Shown: piece by piece, positions 13,501-26,000 of the stretch
How the letters are laid out: every line of letters begins with the position of its first letter
Position numbering within the stretch: the stretch's first letter is position 1
NCBI GenBank assembly: GCA_037576195.1
Contig: JAQZDE010000041.1
Span: 1 to 64,000 of the forward strand
DNA from: Phytoseiulus persimilis
Lineage: Eukaryota; Arthropoda; Arachnida; Mesostigmata; Phytoseiidae
Length of the DNA stretch: 64,000 bases
Reading direction: 5' to 3'
The notes under the pieces: generated by a model
Databases searched by the model: none
What the model saw: only the letters and a program-made list of their open reading frames with translations
What the model was told of the DNA's origin: nothing
Translations under genes and position numbers: made by a program

Positions 13501-14832
13501 ATGTTTGAGTAATTGAAGACTTCCCGCCTCAAGACCAAAACTCAAATTCTCCGTCGAAGCCCGAGGGCGCGTGAATAATTTCTTATGTGATGCGTCTCCC
13601 TCTGCTCGACTCCGCGTCCGCTCAGAGCGAATATCTATGATGAATTGACAGCGTAGTTGCTGTTTCGTAGAGAAGAAAATATCAGAAGCTAACATATATG
13701 GCGTGCGATGCCCGCCGCTGGGATGTTCCCTCCAACGGAGAGTAACGAAACCAAACTCTCAAAGAGAGGCTGCAGATGCCTCTTCTGGATGCTATCCGAT
13801 AATGCATACGTGGAGGATGTCTGAATACAACGTTGAGAGTGAATGACTCTAGTCTCTGTTGGTGCTTCGGGCATTTTGATGCGTTGAGGGCCTCTTATAC
13901 CTTCGACGGACCCCCTCGCCGCCCTGTCCCGTTCCGATGCTGCGGACACCGATGGAGCTCGTTTTGAGGATCCATTTTCAGATTAGCATAGTCGCGTCTG
14001 AGTGTTGACCGTACCATCTTGACGTGGATGAAGCGCACAGCTCCACTACGATAAACTGCGAGCTCTCTCGTTTGTTAAGGTCATCTTCATCAAGCGTCAA
14101 AACATATTCATCAAGGCTGAGTGGGAGAGTCATGAGTGCGTGGATGAGCATCCACCGGGCCTAACTCTGTAAATCTGCGTTTTTCCCTCCAATCTCCCTT
14201 TTCACGCTTCCGTGTGCGCTGCAGTTAAAAGGCAGTTGTTGCTTCTCGCTGTGTTGTGAGCATGCTCATCGGCATTTGTTTCGAGCGGAGTAGATGGCCC
14301 ACTTCAGTGCGGCCGGTCATTGAGGCCAGGGCGAGAAACATGGAAGATGGATTGAGGACAGCGTATTGAGGTTGGGGGGCGCCGCGTAGGCGATAGGGAA
14401 GGCCTATGGGAATCTCCCCGAAATAGGTTAAGGCCGAGAGATTGTCTGTGCCACGGAGAGCCCAGATTTATGATCTCGACGGGCCGTTACGAGAGGTTGC
14501 TTTGTTTCTTCGCGTCGTCAGAGGAACGATCGTGATAATTCTCCTCCGGTTTAGATTTCGAGAAAGAGTTTTTTGAGGACTTATGACTTATTGGAATCCT
14601 CGTGTCGATCGCAACACGAGGATAGCAGGAGGTTCAATCTCAGTAGGTTTCTCCTCCGAAGTCCGCATTCCGTAACTAGCTTGCAGGGTCGGCAAACCGT
14701 TCAGTTGAACCAGTCCAAGAGTATTCGTCTCTGAAGCTGTCCTAGTTAGTGGTATCTGCTCCCTTCAGAATGCCGTTATCTCGTTGTGGCACAGTTATTC
14801 CTCCGTTAACCCTCAACTTGTTCTCCTTTCAG
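4518..14832. other. Ten-kilobase stretch with no supported gene
   Basis: I see no recognisable protein family on either strand. Scattered frames of 60-194 codons exist, the longest being plus 9788-10372, which lacks convincing domain content. Two pieces could be real exons but are unplaced. Plus 4950-5396 ends in a stop after an Arg/Glu-rich stretch and has an acceptor-like tag near 4950. Plus about 10165-10372 begins near an ATG and reads MAMGSANEVSYRQLQN. The missing first exon of ceramide kinase, which must end in phase 1, should lie somewhere here. Short G or C runs occur near 9478-9490 and 10060-10096. No tRNA-like cloverleaf or long tandem repeat was noticed. Confidence 0.4.
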
Positions 14833-17800
14833 ACATCTTCATTGAGTCCAAACATTTACTTGCCGCAAGCAATTGCAATTGTCCCTACCCCTCGGACGCG
14901 AGAAGCTCGGTGAACGTTTTCCAACTGATCGGAAAAGACTCATCTTCGAGGTGTTCCCAATGCCGGAGCGCACTTTTCGGAATCAACATGGTGAAGTCGG
15001 AGAAAACCAGTTCAACAGTGAGTGTTCTCCGTGGCCCTATGAGCTGCACAGTCTCTTACACGCGGTCCCGGAAAATGCTTTCCTTCTTCGATCCGGGCAG
15101 ACACTTATCATGAGTGAGCTCACTCCGGCTGACGACAAGAAGCAGCTCTCGGGAACATATTTCATTACAGCTCAACAAAGAATTAATTCAGTGAGAGCGC
15201 ATTCCCATAATTATGACCGTCGCAACCAAGTGACCTTTCCTGCGAGGCACGAGCTCGCGTTCTAAACCTGATGCTCGTGAGGGGGCCAAGCATACGCCAA
15301 GCTTACGTAAACGCTTGATGCAGCTCGGTTTCACTGAGATCAGCGAGGTATTTTTTGTCTGTTGATGGCACCTCTGATCTCCGCCGAGATGGACTTTTCT
15401 CTTAGTTCCTGGTAAACAAACGCGCTGTTTTGAATTTGAGCTCCGCCAGGCTTTATTCGCACTATCCATGGAGCCAAGCCGAACTTTGAGAGCGCGTGTC
15501 AGCAGCTCTCGACGCTGAAACGTTGCCGAACCCTGTCCGGGACATCAAACGATCGAGCAGAGTAATTTGTCCTGGAATCAGAATCCAAGGCGGCACGCTA
15601 CAAAATAATTCCACCTCGCATGCTGCAAGTCTTCCTCACATTCCTCAATACGATCTGACCTGTTCCCAGTCTGGCGTTTTTGAGTTCAGCCGGTCTCGTA
15701 AGTGAAAGATAATCTCAAAATCCTCCCCCTTCAGGACGAATGTGTGGCCAGAGTCTACTACGCCACGAAAAGCGGATCTGCGCTCCGACTGAAGACATCA
15801 CAGCTGTGTTTCGAAAGCAAACTCAATCGGGACACTTTTGTGCAAAAAATTACCTCCAAGCTTGAAACGCTGAACAGACCGAAAAGGCTCCTTGTATTCA
15901 TCAATCCATTCGGAGGCAAGAAGAAAGCGAGGAGTATCTACTATAAGAAGGTAACCCCGCAGGCATTTATTCGGTTCGTCGAGTTCTGACAAGAACTAAA
16001 ATGAATCAATACTCATCCAGAACCTCCCACTTCTTCCCCCAGGCACTCCCAGTTTTCTTGGTGTGCGGAGTTCAATGCACTGTAGTTATCACGACTCACC
16101 CTGGGCATTCCAAAGAATACGTCTTAGAGAAAGATATTTCGTCATTCGACGGGTGAGTATCCTCATTAACTTATTTCCCGCTGGGGCGAGTCATGGCGAG
16201 CTCATGGGAAGCGATCTGCGAGTGGGCGTATTTTCTCCTTAGCAACAAGTGGGAATAGCTTTCTTGGGACCTTTCATGGAAGTCAATCTGTGTTGAGTCT
16301 CTCCGTGAATAGAAATCGCGCACCGCCTGGGGTTTTTCCACAACCCTTTGCTTACTCCTCGCTGTTTGCCTGCTGTACTCGTCGCTCCGGCCGGCCGGCG
16401 CTGCGACCTCTCTGTGCCTTTCCGCGCAGACGGAAAAAGCTCGCTTTTGTGAGAGCCGTATCGAGGGCTCGAGTCGACTATCCGGAACCTTCTGATTGAC
16501 GACTCGGAAACGAACACGGATGTCCTTCAGGTCGGCTCATCTACCGACCCGGGAGGTATTCAGAGCTCCCCCATCAGGGTCACTAAATCCACAAGTTGTC
16601 AGGCGCAGACGAGAGTCTGATAAGTTTAATTGCAAACCAATCCTTCCAGCATCGTCTGTGTCGGCGGAGACGGTATGGCGAACGAACTGATCAACGGTCT
16701 CATGCAGTTAGCTCAACGCAATTCCAAGGGCTCCAACATCATCGATTCGAGCCCGCCCACTGCAGATTTCCCCGTCGGAGTCATCCCAGCCGGGAGTACC
16801 GATGCCCTCGTCTGCACTACGACCGGAACGAATTGCGCTGTGACGAGCGCTCTGCACATCGCGATAGGTGACTACTCCAATCCATGACATCATCTGTTGA
16901 ATGACCCCGTTATCAAAGAGCCTGCGTCTGAATGGGATGTCCCGTTCAGAGAGCTCTGCGCGCTTCTTCTTCTCCTTCACCCCTCAACTCGGGTCGCAGT
17001 GGATGGCGACGAGAAAAATTCTGAATCGATTTCCGCCGTTTCACTGCGAGCTATTTTCGGAAAGGCAAGACGAGAGTGCGAACCAAAGAGTTCGCGTGGA
17101 GAAGGGATCCGTGTGCCGAGCAGAAGCCACGCGGAGAAAGTTCGTAAGCCGTCCACCTTCTAAAAATAAACCTGCGCCGCATAAATTACTCAGCTGCTCG
17201 CAGGTCTACGTTCTGCAGGGAGTTAAGCCGCCGCAGGAGAATGAGGTTAGGTCATCGATGAGCGGAAGATGTTAGGGGAATCACGTTCCCCGTCTCCTCC
17301 GACACGCAGTTTACTTGGTACTCGTTTCTCCATCTTGCGGAACCCATAACGAGCGGAACTCATGCGACGTCCACTCCTCGGCCTCCCTCTGAATATTTAT
17401 TTGCTTCTCGGGAGGAATAACTTCGATCCCTTCGAACATGATGGGAGCATTCTGCTCGCGGCATAGCGGAGATCAATCCTTTCGATCGGTGCGACGTGGC
17501 AGAGAATCCTGCTCAGGACTCTGAGGATGATATCCGATGAGAGAACGGATGGACCGGCGACTCTGGATCGATTCCGAGCTTTGCCGTTCCATCTCAGCGA
17601 TCGGCATCGACCGTACCGCAACGGAACTAGTCGATTTCTACATTATATCGTCGTCGAATGAATGTTGATGAAGTCGCATCAGGTCGATCCGGTCATGTGA
17701 TCCCTGCGACTGTTTGTTTTCGAAACCCTCGAAAGCTCTTGGCACGAATGAATAAACTCATGGAGGTTCTCGTTTCGTGCATCCGGTTCGATCGCTGCGG

Positions 17801-19248
17801 CTAACTTCAAGCTTTCTCCCTTGCAGGGTCTCGGATTAAAATCGATCTCGGGAGTATCCATAGCGGTGGTCGCTTAGTTCGGTACTTTGCCGGTTTTCTG
17901 TCCTATGGCTTCTTCGGCGACAACATTCAAACCGCGGAGAAGTACAGATGGATGGGCCCGTTACGTTACACTTGGACCGGTTGGCAGACATTCTTGAAGA
18001 ATCAATCGTATTCAGGACAGCTCCGGGTGAAGGTTCTCGAGGACTCGGACGAGCGAAACCGAATGCCGATCTGCTTGGAAGGGTGAGTTTGGTCCGATTC
18101 ACGATCCCGTCGCGCTCCTCGTAATTCCAGTTCCTACCCCTGGAATCGTGGGCCTGCGCACAAGACCTCTTGGTCTCTCTTCCTCTCTCAGGTTCGAGGC
18201 GGTGATTGAACTGGAACGGAAATGTTCGACGATCGAGCCAGCCACAACCTCACTGGAACTGCACGCGAATAAGGCGCTGAGCTTTCATGCTTTCCCTTTC
18301 AGTTGTGAACGCTGTGCAAATACCCCGTCGAATCCTCCTCACGCCCGATGTGTCCAAGAAACCGTTTACGAGGGGAAGATGCTCTCCCTCAGTTGTGCTC
18401 TGATAGCCAACCGCTGCTCGAAAACTCGGGCCGGCTTTTCGCCTAAGGCTCACCTGGGCGACGGCTTAATGGATCTCTGCGTGGTGCGGGAATGCTCACG
18501 CTTCAATTTTCTGCAGTTTCTGGCGGCGATCGGCAACAGCTTCCGCCAGGATCCGGTGCGTGAGCAGTTTACTACTCTTGAAGATTGGGACTCTCAAACT
18601 TAAGTCGAGGATACGTTGCGTGAAGCATTGTGGAGCTGGCTCACCATCAACACGGACGGTGAGCGTTCCGGGCTGTCTGACGCTCATGTTTTTTCATTGC
18701 AGTTCGACTTCAGTTTCGTCAGATCCTATCGATCACTATGCTTCGAATTCGTGCCGACGGGTGATAGAAAACGAAATTCCGTCTGGCATTGTGATGGAGA
18801 GGTGCTTCACAACTGCACAGAAATCACTGTCAAGTGAGTGTCTCCATCTTTCGAGGGTTTGGTATGCCGGCCAGAGAACCGGATCTCAAATTGTCAAACA
18901 CCTCTTGTGTTCGTTTTTCCTCGAACTCATTCCCTCCAACTTCACTTTCTTACCGCTACCGTGAATCGAGCAATGCTAACAATCGCAGGCCCCGAAATGA
19001 GCGGCCACTGATCTCCTTCGGAAACAGTCTTGGGTCGCATCGTTAATTGAAATCTTCCTGTTGTTAACAGGTGCCATAACCAACTTCTGACATTATTCGC
19101 TTCCGGGGCCCAAAGCCCTGAACTTTCCTCGCTGTCCAGGACCTCATCGGTCAGCTCAGAAGTTCATGACGTTCAGAATCAACGGAAATCTCTGGAAAAA
19201 GCCCTCTCCGACAGTCAGATGTGCACGAAAGTAATCTTCGGGGTGTGA
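14833..19248 (+). CDS. CERK: Ceramide kinase (first exon not found)
   Basis: Phosphorylates ceramide to ceramide-1-phosphate using ATP, at Golgi and plasma membranes. Exons: 14833-15017, 15735-15950, 16043-16152, 16650-16867, 17827-18082, 18303-18555, 18703-18833, 19071-19248; all phases fit and about 514 residues are covered (human CERK is 537). The first two exons align with the N-terminal PH-like region. The kinase core shows LLVFINPFGGKK, then VCVGGDGMANELI (the diacylglycerol-kinase glycine loop), PAGSTDALV, SALHIAIGD, and FLSYGFFGD. The C-terminus shows the CERK-specific CxxxCxxC motif (CLEG/CERC, split by an intron), SPKAHLGDGLMDL, CSRFNFL and VWHCDGEVL. These rule out sphingosine kinase or CERKL. 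The N-terminal exon carrying the ATG must end in phase 1 and lie upstream. The 14833-15017 exon is the least certain: its frame and SSVNVFQLIG fit weakly. A possible poly(A) signal is at 19918-19923. Confidence 0.92.
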
Positions 19249-21313
19249 AAATACCGCAGTTCGAAGGTTCGGGAGAAAAAGGATGAGGAGGCAGTTATGG
19301 ATGGAATGTTGAAATGTGCATCGTTTCGCTTCGGAGAAATCGATGAGTCAAAAATACGAGTGATCCGAATCTCTACAGATTTTCTAGTTCGAACGTTGTC
19401 TTTCTTCGACCCGGCTTCGACAGCCAGGTTGCGCAGTGTGGTCCATGTGAGGAGAAAGAGCCTGAACGACGCGCTAATCAATGATAGGTTGACATCGATG
19501 GACATCTTGACGGCCCCAGGACGATCTGGGACGATGAGGCATTCCAGAGATGAGTTCTGATTTCTCAGATGACGAAGTAGTAAACGAACAATGCGATTGT
19601 TTATTCGGAAAATTCGAAACTCTGTTTGACCAGCAGTCATGTACGGCTCCGGTTGAGTTTCAATTCTACGTTCTGACAATCAGAACTGATGATGTGATTA
19701 TCATCGAAATGACGTTAAAAGACTGCTGCTGGGAGTTCCTTTGCGGTGGAAGCTCAAACTACTCGGCGGCTAAATGAATGTTAAAGGTTTTGAGAATCTG
19801 TGAAATGCAATCCGTTCCGCTCCGAAGCGAGGGAAAAATAGTCAACGATGAGTGGTAGCTTCGAATGCCCCTTTGTACGATGGGCTGAATGCCAAGACGA
19901 TCCTTGCTGACAGAAACAATAAAACACTAACGGAAGCTGTTATTCCGGAACTGATCCGTCTTCCTCCTTCATTCATCTTGTCTGAAAGGGGTCCAGTCTA
20001 CGCCAGGACCACCGAATATCGAGTTCGACATCGCCGTCGGGAAAATAATGATTATTTTGGAGTTCGAGCAGCTCTCTCGGAACAATGTTTCACCTTGAGC
20101 GATCCTCGACCGTTTGTGGCCAGCTCAGGATCTCAGCTCCGCTGTGAACGACGAAGTAGAGGCATCCTTTGCATTATTTTAATTCTCCCGGCACGCATGT
20201 ATCGGAGGCTGAGCAGGTAAGTAATAAGCCGTTCCTGAGCTCCCTGCCGTGATCCACGAAAATTTCGTATCGGTCAGACTTCTTTCTGACGAAACTAAAA
20301 TCTCGGGTGTAGGATTATTGCTCTTAATCCGCTTCAGGTTTTGCGTATGGTCGACAGTCTAATGGGATCACCCTTTATATTCCCGAGCTACTGCAGATCG
20401 TCTTACCGCATTTTCGCACTCTTCTAGTGCAAACCTTGTATTAATCGTCTGTGCAGTATGCGTCGCTATATTCCAATATTATATGTTGCATCATCTCTTC
20501 GAATGATCCGCATCTCGCGCATGCATTGTCGACCTGTTCGCCGTCTTCCCCCATCACAATATCCGCCGATTGGTAGAGTTATGCGTTTTTTAGGGTGGCT
20601 CGAAATCTGCCTCTTCTCTTGCATCGTTTCGCTCAAGCAGCCGAGAAACGTCAAAAGTGAACGCACCGAGTTCAAACCGGAATGATTCGGCGCGCATGAG
20701 AATCCTGCTCGCTTTCCGTTGAGCAGAACGAGAATCCATTCAGAGCTCTAGAGAAGGACAAGCGATCGTCTCAGCCTGAAAATCGCTGATCTCTCGACAA
20801 AATCTCGTGCTCGATGCGTTTTCCCCCGTGTTTTCTCAGGGATGCCGTACTAGAGAACAAATTGGGTGGTGAAAGCGTTCTCAGATGAGTCCAAATTTCC
20901 CTCGTCTGCAGTTGCCGCGTCGATCCGACGGCTTTTCCGCCTGGAAAACTTAGTGGCCCAGTTTCAGGAGTCGCGTGCGACGAGACCCAAGGTGCGTTGG
21001 CATCAGTGCTTCGGCAGTGACAAGGTCTTGGGGTTAGCTGATTGCCTGCCGCTGAGCATCTAGGTTCTTCATTCCCGGAAATACTCATATTTCGCATGAG
21101 GAGGGAGCTCGATTTTCGGACAGGAGCAGCCCCTGTCGCAGCAGTTTTTTCTGCACACGACGATGCGTCAATACTGGATGGTAGGCCCCGCGCCCGAGTA
21201 TTCGTTGATACGAACGGTTCACCTGTTTCTTCGGGATCGATCCGAAAGCATATCAACCCAATTTTATTTACAGAAACGTTCCCACAAAATAATAGAATAT
21301 TCAAAGTTCTGCG
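19249..21313. other. Gene-free stretch, partly ceramide kinase 3' UTR
   Basis: Downstream of the ceramide kinase stop, AATAAA at 19918-19923 suggests a 3' UTR of up to about 0.7 kb. Short plus frames at 19297-19560 and 19550-19777 lie inside it and overlap a minus frame at 19215-19679; none has a recognisable domain. A 122-codon plus frame (19852-20220) and a 177-codon minus frame (20771-21304) are also unassigned. TTTATT at 21263-21268 gives GTPBP10 on the minus strand a poly(A) signal about 45 bases past its stop. The two genes converge here. Confidence 0.4.
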
Positions 21314-23034
21314 TCACACCAACTGCTCTCTCAATTCCAGCGGTCGTATGGGGTTCATTCGAGTATCTGCCGCTGCAAGCTTGTCTTCGTACAGCTCGTC
21401 CAGGTGTCTCCTGAGTGCTTCCTTGAGAACCTCGGTGTTCTGCATGTCTCTCGCTGCGATGGCGATCTAAATATGAATACCCACGATGAATAATGTTAGT
21501 TAAAATCATAACACGTCAGCCAGCATCTTCGAAAGTTTGGGATGGAATACTCCAGTCTTTCGGTTCCCGAGAAAACGGAGGAATCTCATAATGAATCTCT
21601 GAACTGACCGTCTCCCTGAAATCGATTCGCTTGGACGGCCTCACATCATCACCGAGCTTCTCAAAACTTTCATCGCTCTTCAGATCTCGATTGAGTGCAG
21701 CAAGTTTCTCAGTTGCACCCTCAGTATCCATTTTGTTCACAACAAGTACTGCTGGTTTTGTCAAGAGGTCTTCGCGATACAACTCCAGCTCCTGTAAGGA
21801 AGCCGCGGAGTATCTGATGGGGTTCATACTCGTTTCCCGACCCCATGATTGCAGCCGGCAGAACCACCACTCATGAACAGAAGTTCTTGGGAGTTTCGTC
21901 AAACCTTACTTTGTTCAAACTCATCACCGTCTCGAAGGCGTTGCGTTCAGTACTCGCCGGATTCAAACGAAACCCTCCGACGTCAACCACGAAGAGCAGT
22001 AGACTCGTCCTTTCCACGTGACGAAGGAAACTGTGCCCCAAACCAATATTCTTGTGGGCGCCCTCGACCAGTCCAGGTAAGTCAGCGAGAGATACTTGTC
22101 GTGAGTCCGGGTATTCGATGATTCCGATGTTCGGCTTTATCGTAGTGACTGAGAGGTCGCAGAATCACGTTAGAGGAGCTAGAAAGAGCTTCAGAATCTA
22201 TTGGTCGAAGCTCTCGATTTCTTCAATGTTTCTTCGATAGGTGTCCCGGTATAGGCTCTGAGTTCATGGGAGGTATCTCAAACTCACAGGGATAGTTGGC
22301 AACTTTAGGACGAGCCCTCGACAGCGCTCTAAGGAGCGTCGATTTGCCCGCATTAGGGAAACCGACGAAACCGATATCTGCGATCAGTTTGAGAAGCAGA
22401 CTGATTTGTATATGAGCTCCCCTCCGTCCACAGTATTTATTTTTGCTGTTTCCCCCTTCACCACCCTCGGCTACGAGAAGGTTTTCACCGGGCTTGACAA
22501 GTTCGGCTGCAGAGAAAACGGATTGATTAGCCGAGAGAATTTGGCGAAGCGGATGCTCAGACATAGTCGAACTGGTTGGAGCTCAGTGAATCAAGGAGGC
22601 AATTACCCAGAACTTTGTTGCCGGGGCCGACAACTGAAACTCCAGGGGGCACCTGGATAGTAACGTCCAATCCGTTTTTCCCGAGTAGCATATTGTGCGC
22701 ACTGTTACCACCAGTGCCGGCCTTGACTTTACGTTCAGGGTACTGGGTCAGGACTTTCGTGAGGCTTGCTTTCGAACAGGCTTCGATGTAGACGTTTCCA
22801 CCGTGCCCGCCGACTCCTAGGGTGGAACATATTGCGTTAGCTTACAAATTTGAGCCATAGCCACCGAGAAGATCGGAACCTACCCATGATTTTCGGAAAG
22901 CCCGATCCACCGGCCCCACCAGACACTGTCATGTGGACTCGATCGAGAAATCGTGACTTTCGGATGATTGAGGTCACAGTAGGAATGGTTTCCTGAGGGA
23001 GGACGTTCAAGGAAGAGGATGTTAATATGTACAT
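21314..23034 (-). CDS. GTPBP10: GTPBP10, Obg-family mitochondrial GTPase
   Basis: Obg-family GTPase that assists maturation of the large mitochondrial ribosomal subunit. Exons in coding order: 23034-22884, 22816-22607, 22506-22288, 22148-21910, 21791-21609, 21466-21314; all junctions are phase-consistent and total 384 residues (human 387). The glycine-rich Obg fold spans roughly residues 36-140 ([48 protein letters not shown]). The G domain shows P-loop [10 protein letters not shown]2-region [10 protein letters not shown]3 DLPG and G4 NKMD. The G5 position reads IAIAA where human has ISA, so the Ser is lost. Start uncertainty: a strong acceptor (gtcctccctcag) inside exon 1, in phase 0 before ETIPTV, would allow an unseen upstream first exon instead of ATG 23034. 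GTPBP5/MTG2 is less likely from length and the LxDLPGLxEGAHxNxGxGHxFLxHxERT spacing. Confidence 0.92.
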
Positions 23035-26000
23035 GAGTATTTTTCAGGGCTAGCGTCGCGCTCATAGATGGCCCATGGGGTAACAAGCACCCTCACAGGT
23101 GGATGAATGACACTATCACTCATACCTATCGATGGAAGATCTACCTCTCTGCACAAAAGCGCAAGGCTGCTCCACACCATGATTCCGCGCGCGAGGCACA
23201 ATTCGAAAACGACAAGCTCGGATTTTCGTCCTTTGTCGAGTGCAGCGAACAACAATAGGGAGGCGCAACTGTATGTTTTTTGTTTTTGAGGATTCTTGTG
23301 AGACACTTTGAATGTTCAAAGGTGGAGATAATATTTTTCACTTCAACTTTCTTGTGGTCTCTCTGCACAGCTGGCCAAAGCGTGTTGGTCCGATCACCAG
23401 TGGCGAGAGCGATCGAAGCTCTCTCCTCAGATTCATTCACCACCGGGAGGTCTTTGCCCGAGAATCACGGAAGTCCGATTCTTTGATGCTCCTGAGTAAG
23501 TTCATGGACCAAGCGGCTTCCATTCGTATCTTCTATTTCGAAATAGCAATTCGGGATCACGTGAATATGCTAAAAATTCCGAGCACTCGATTCTTCGACG
23601 GAGCGGAAACGGACACTAATTTCCATTCAGGCTCCACGGCTTGCCTTCGCAGGAGCGTGGCGGGCAAATTGGACTCATGTTATCTCGTTTAGACCGCCTC
23701 TAACGAGAGGCTTCCGGGAATCATCCTTCATGCGGGTCATCAAGTATAGCCAACGATGCGCAGCAGATTCCCCATGGGGTCCTTCTCCTGGAATCATGGG
23801 ATAAACGTGGAACCCGAGTTCATCCTGCGCGTACAGCTCTGAGCACGAGTGCGGATGGCTGCCCAGCACTGGCCGGTCCACGGGGACCTCTGGCGACGAC
23901 CACTGTCCCCGACTTGGTGGCCAAAATGCTCTAAAGCGAGGACGATTGGAACGGAATCACACGTAAAGTCGGATGCCTTTTCAAGAAGAAAGAAGCCCTC
24001 ATAAAAGAACGCGACAGGAGATTCCAGCCTGCCTCGGGCGTGCCCTCAGCGAACACGCCCGGCAGATCATCGACAGACTGACAACTCAACAAAAGTTAGG
24101 TGGCACGAAGAGAATCGAATGAAGCGCTCACATGATGCTCGGATGCAATATTTCCACAGGTGCGCCCTGAGTTCCCGACTCATGTGCAGCAGAGGAGAGC
24201 GGTCCAGAATCACTCTGGAGGGTTAGTGAGTATACCCCACGGGGCGAGTCACACACTGCCTGCGTTCGAGGCGTCCGCAAACGGATTCCCCGGGGCCCGC
24301 CCCCTGATACCTCTGAAGGAAAAAAAAACCAAGCCCCTTGGCCGCCGGTCCCAAAAAAGCCGCTCAATGAGCGCGCATACCCCTGGCCAATATATCAAAC
24401 CCTAAAGTTGGATTTATTTTGCGGATTCCGGACTTCGAGAGATTATGGTGGTCATCGTTGAAGGAAGTCGCGAAAGGATCCGCAAAGCGTTCTCGGGGTA
24501 TGCTGTCGCACTTCCGGCCGGACATTGGTCCAAAACACATTTCCGAGAAGCCTGGGTAGATTTTCCCACAGAAGGGAGCTTCCCCAGATGGAATTGCCTC
24601 CCAAAACACATGGCCCGAAACACATATGGCATGACCTACAGATTCAGTTTGTCTGTCTCGTCACTCAATGGAGACAGAACTATGGAATCGTTTGGAAAGT
24701 CTGTCGCCCCGCAGCTTCAATGGAACCGGAATGCGGAACGAAACCCTCATATATCCGCATCCGTCTCACTTGATTCATCGCAGCCTGAAGGAGCATGAGT
24801 TTACATGGAGGCGGCTTCTGCGTCTTTGAAAACGGAGAAAATCGAATCTACGTTCCTCATGAACGCATGCGAGCTCTCATCGAGGTTATGCCTCGTCGAT
24901 GTGCTACAGTGACAGTACCCTGCCAAAGGTCATGCCGCCAAATCCCGAGCATGACCGTAAGCAACCGACTCGTAAGTAGCTGTTCAGTAGGGGGGACAAC
25001 AAACGAATCCCCTTGAGAATAATCGAGACCAGTTTTTTTTTCTCCGTCGTAGACCGTAATGAAAACTGCATTGGCGTGAGGTGCATTTTCTCAGCGTGGA
25101 CGGAATGGCGACTTCAAATCTTAACAACAAGCAGCATTTCCTCTGGTCAGCATCGGGGAACCCTTTCACTCTGTTCCGAAATTCTGCTATCTGAGCATAA
25201 ATAATCCATCCCGGAACATTACTGCATGGCAACAATGGGATCTATTAGCTCAAGGAAGAGTCAGCGAGGGTGCTTTGCGATTGCGACTCCGTCGTCTTCG
25301 TCGAGGTAGCCTACGGATGTCTCGCATCGTCAACTTCCCCATTCCAAGAAAGCTCCGGAAAGTATTTATCCTGATTGTGAAATCGGGGGCTTCATTGTGT
25401 GAGCAATATTAGGGAACTCGCAGGGACGTCTTGGAGGTCCGTGGAAGCGTTCTGCTGAGCTCGATAAGATCGTCACAGAACTTTTGCTCAACCGATATTT
25501 GACGAAATATCAAATAAACTCTGTTCCATCCTCGGTGTTCATATTCTTCCCCAATCTTAAGCCCCTGGGGTCATATGCCTTCATCACAATAAGTGCTCTG
25601 ATCAGCACATGTCGCTTTCGGAAAACTCGCAAAAAACAGACTGGCCCAAAACTTCAGGCCGGTGACTGCTTGACTCATGTTCCTCTGGACTCCGGGAATC
25701 ATGCTGGAGATGACTTCCGGAGCAGATCCTATGATGGAGACAAGACGGCAAAAGGCTATTATGACAGACATACCGTATTCTGTCGAACGAAAGTACAGCA
25801 CTTCGATTGTTCCAACCCTCCGCGGCGGGCACTTCTGTCATTCCGATCGGCCTGCTAGTCATCGCAGAAAAACCGCGGGTTTTCCCTGGTCGCGGTCCCG
25901 CCGCTGATACCCGCAATCCTCCTCCGCATCGTCCTACATTGCATTATAACCGCGGGTGATACCCGCAATCCTCGGTTCCGAGGGTGTGCCCGCGAGCGCG

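Noticed and set aside
15570-15700. Possible extra CERK exon ending at a gtaagt donor (about 15692)
   Set aside because: Its open frame ends in the wrong phase for the exon at 15735, while the exon 14833-15017 fits in phase 0.
20771-21304. 177-codon open frame on the minus strand
   Set aside because: Lies just past the GTPBP10 poly(A) signal and has no recognisable content.
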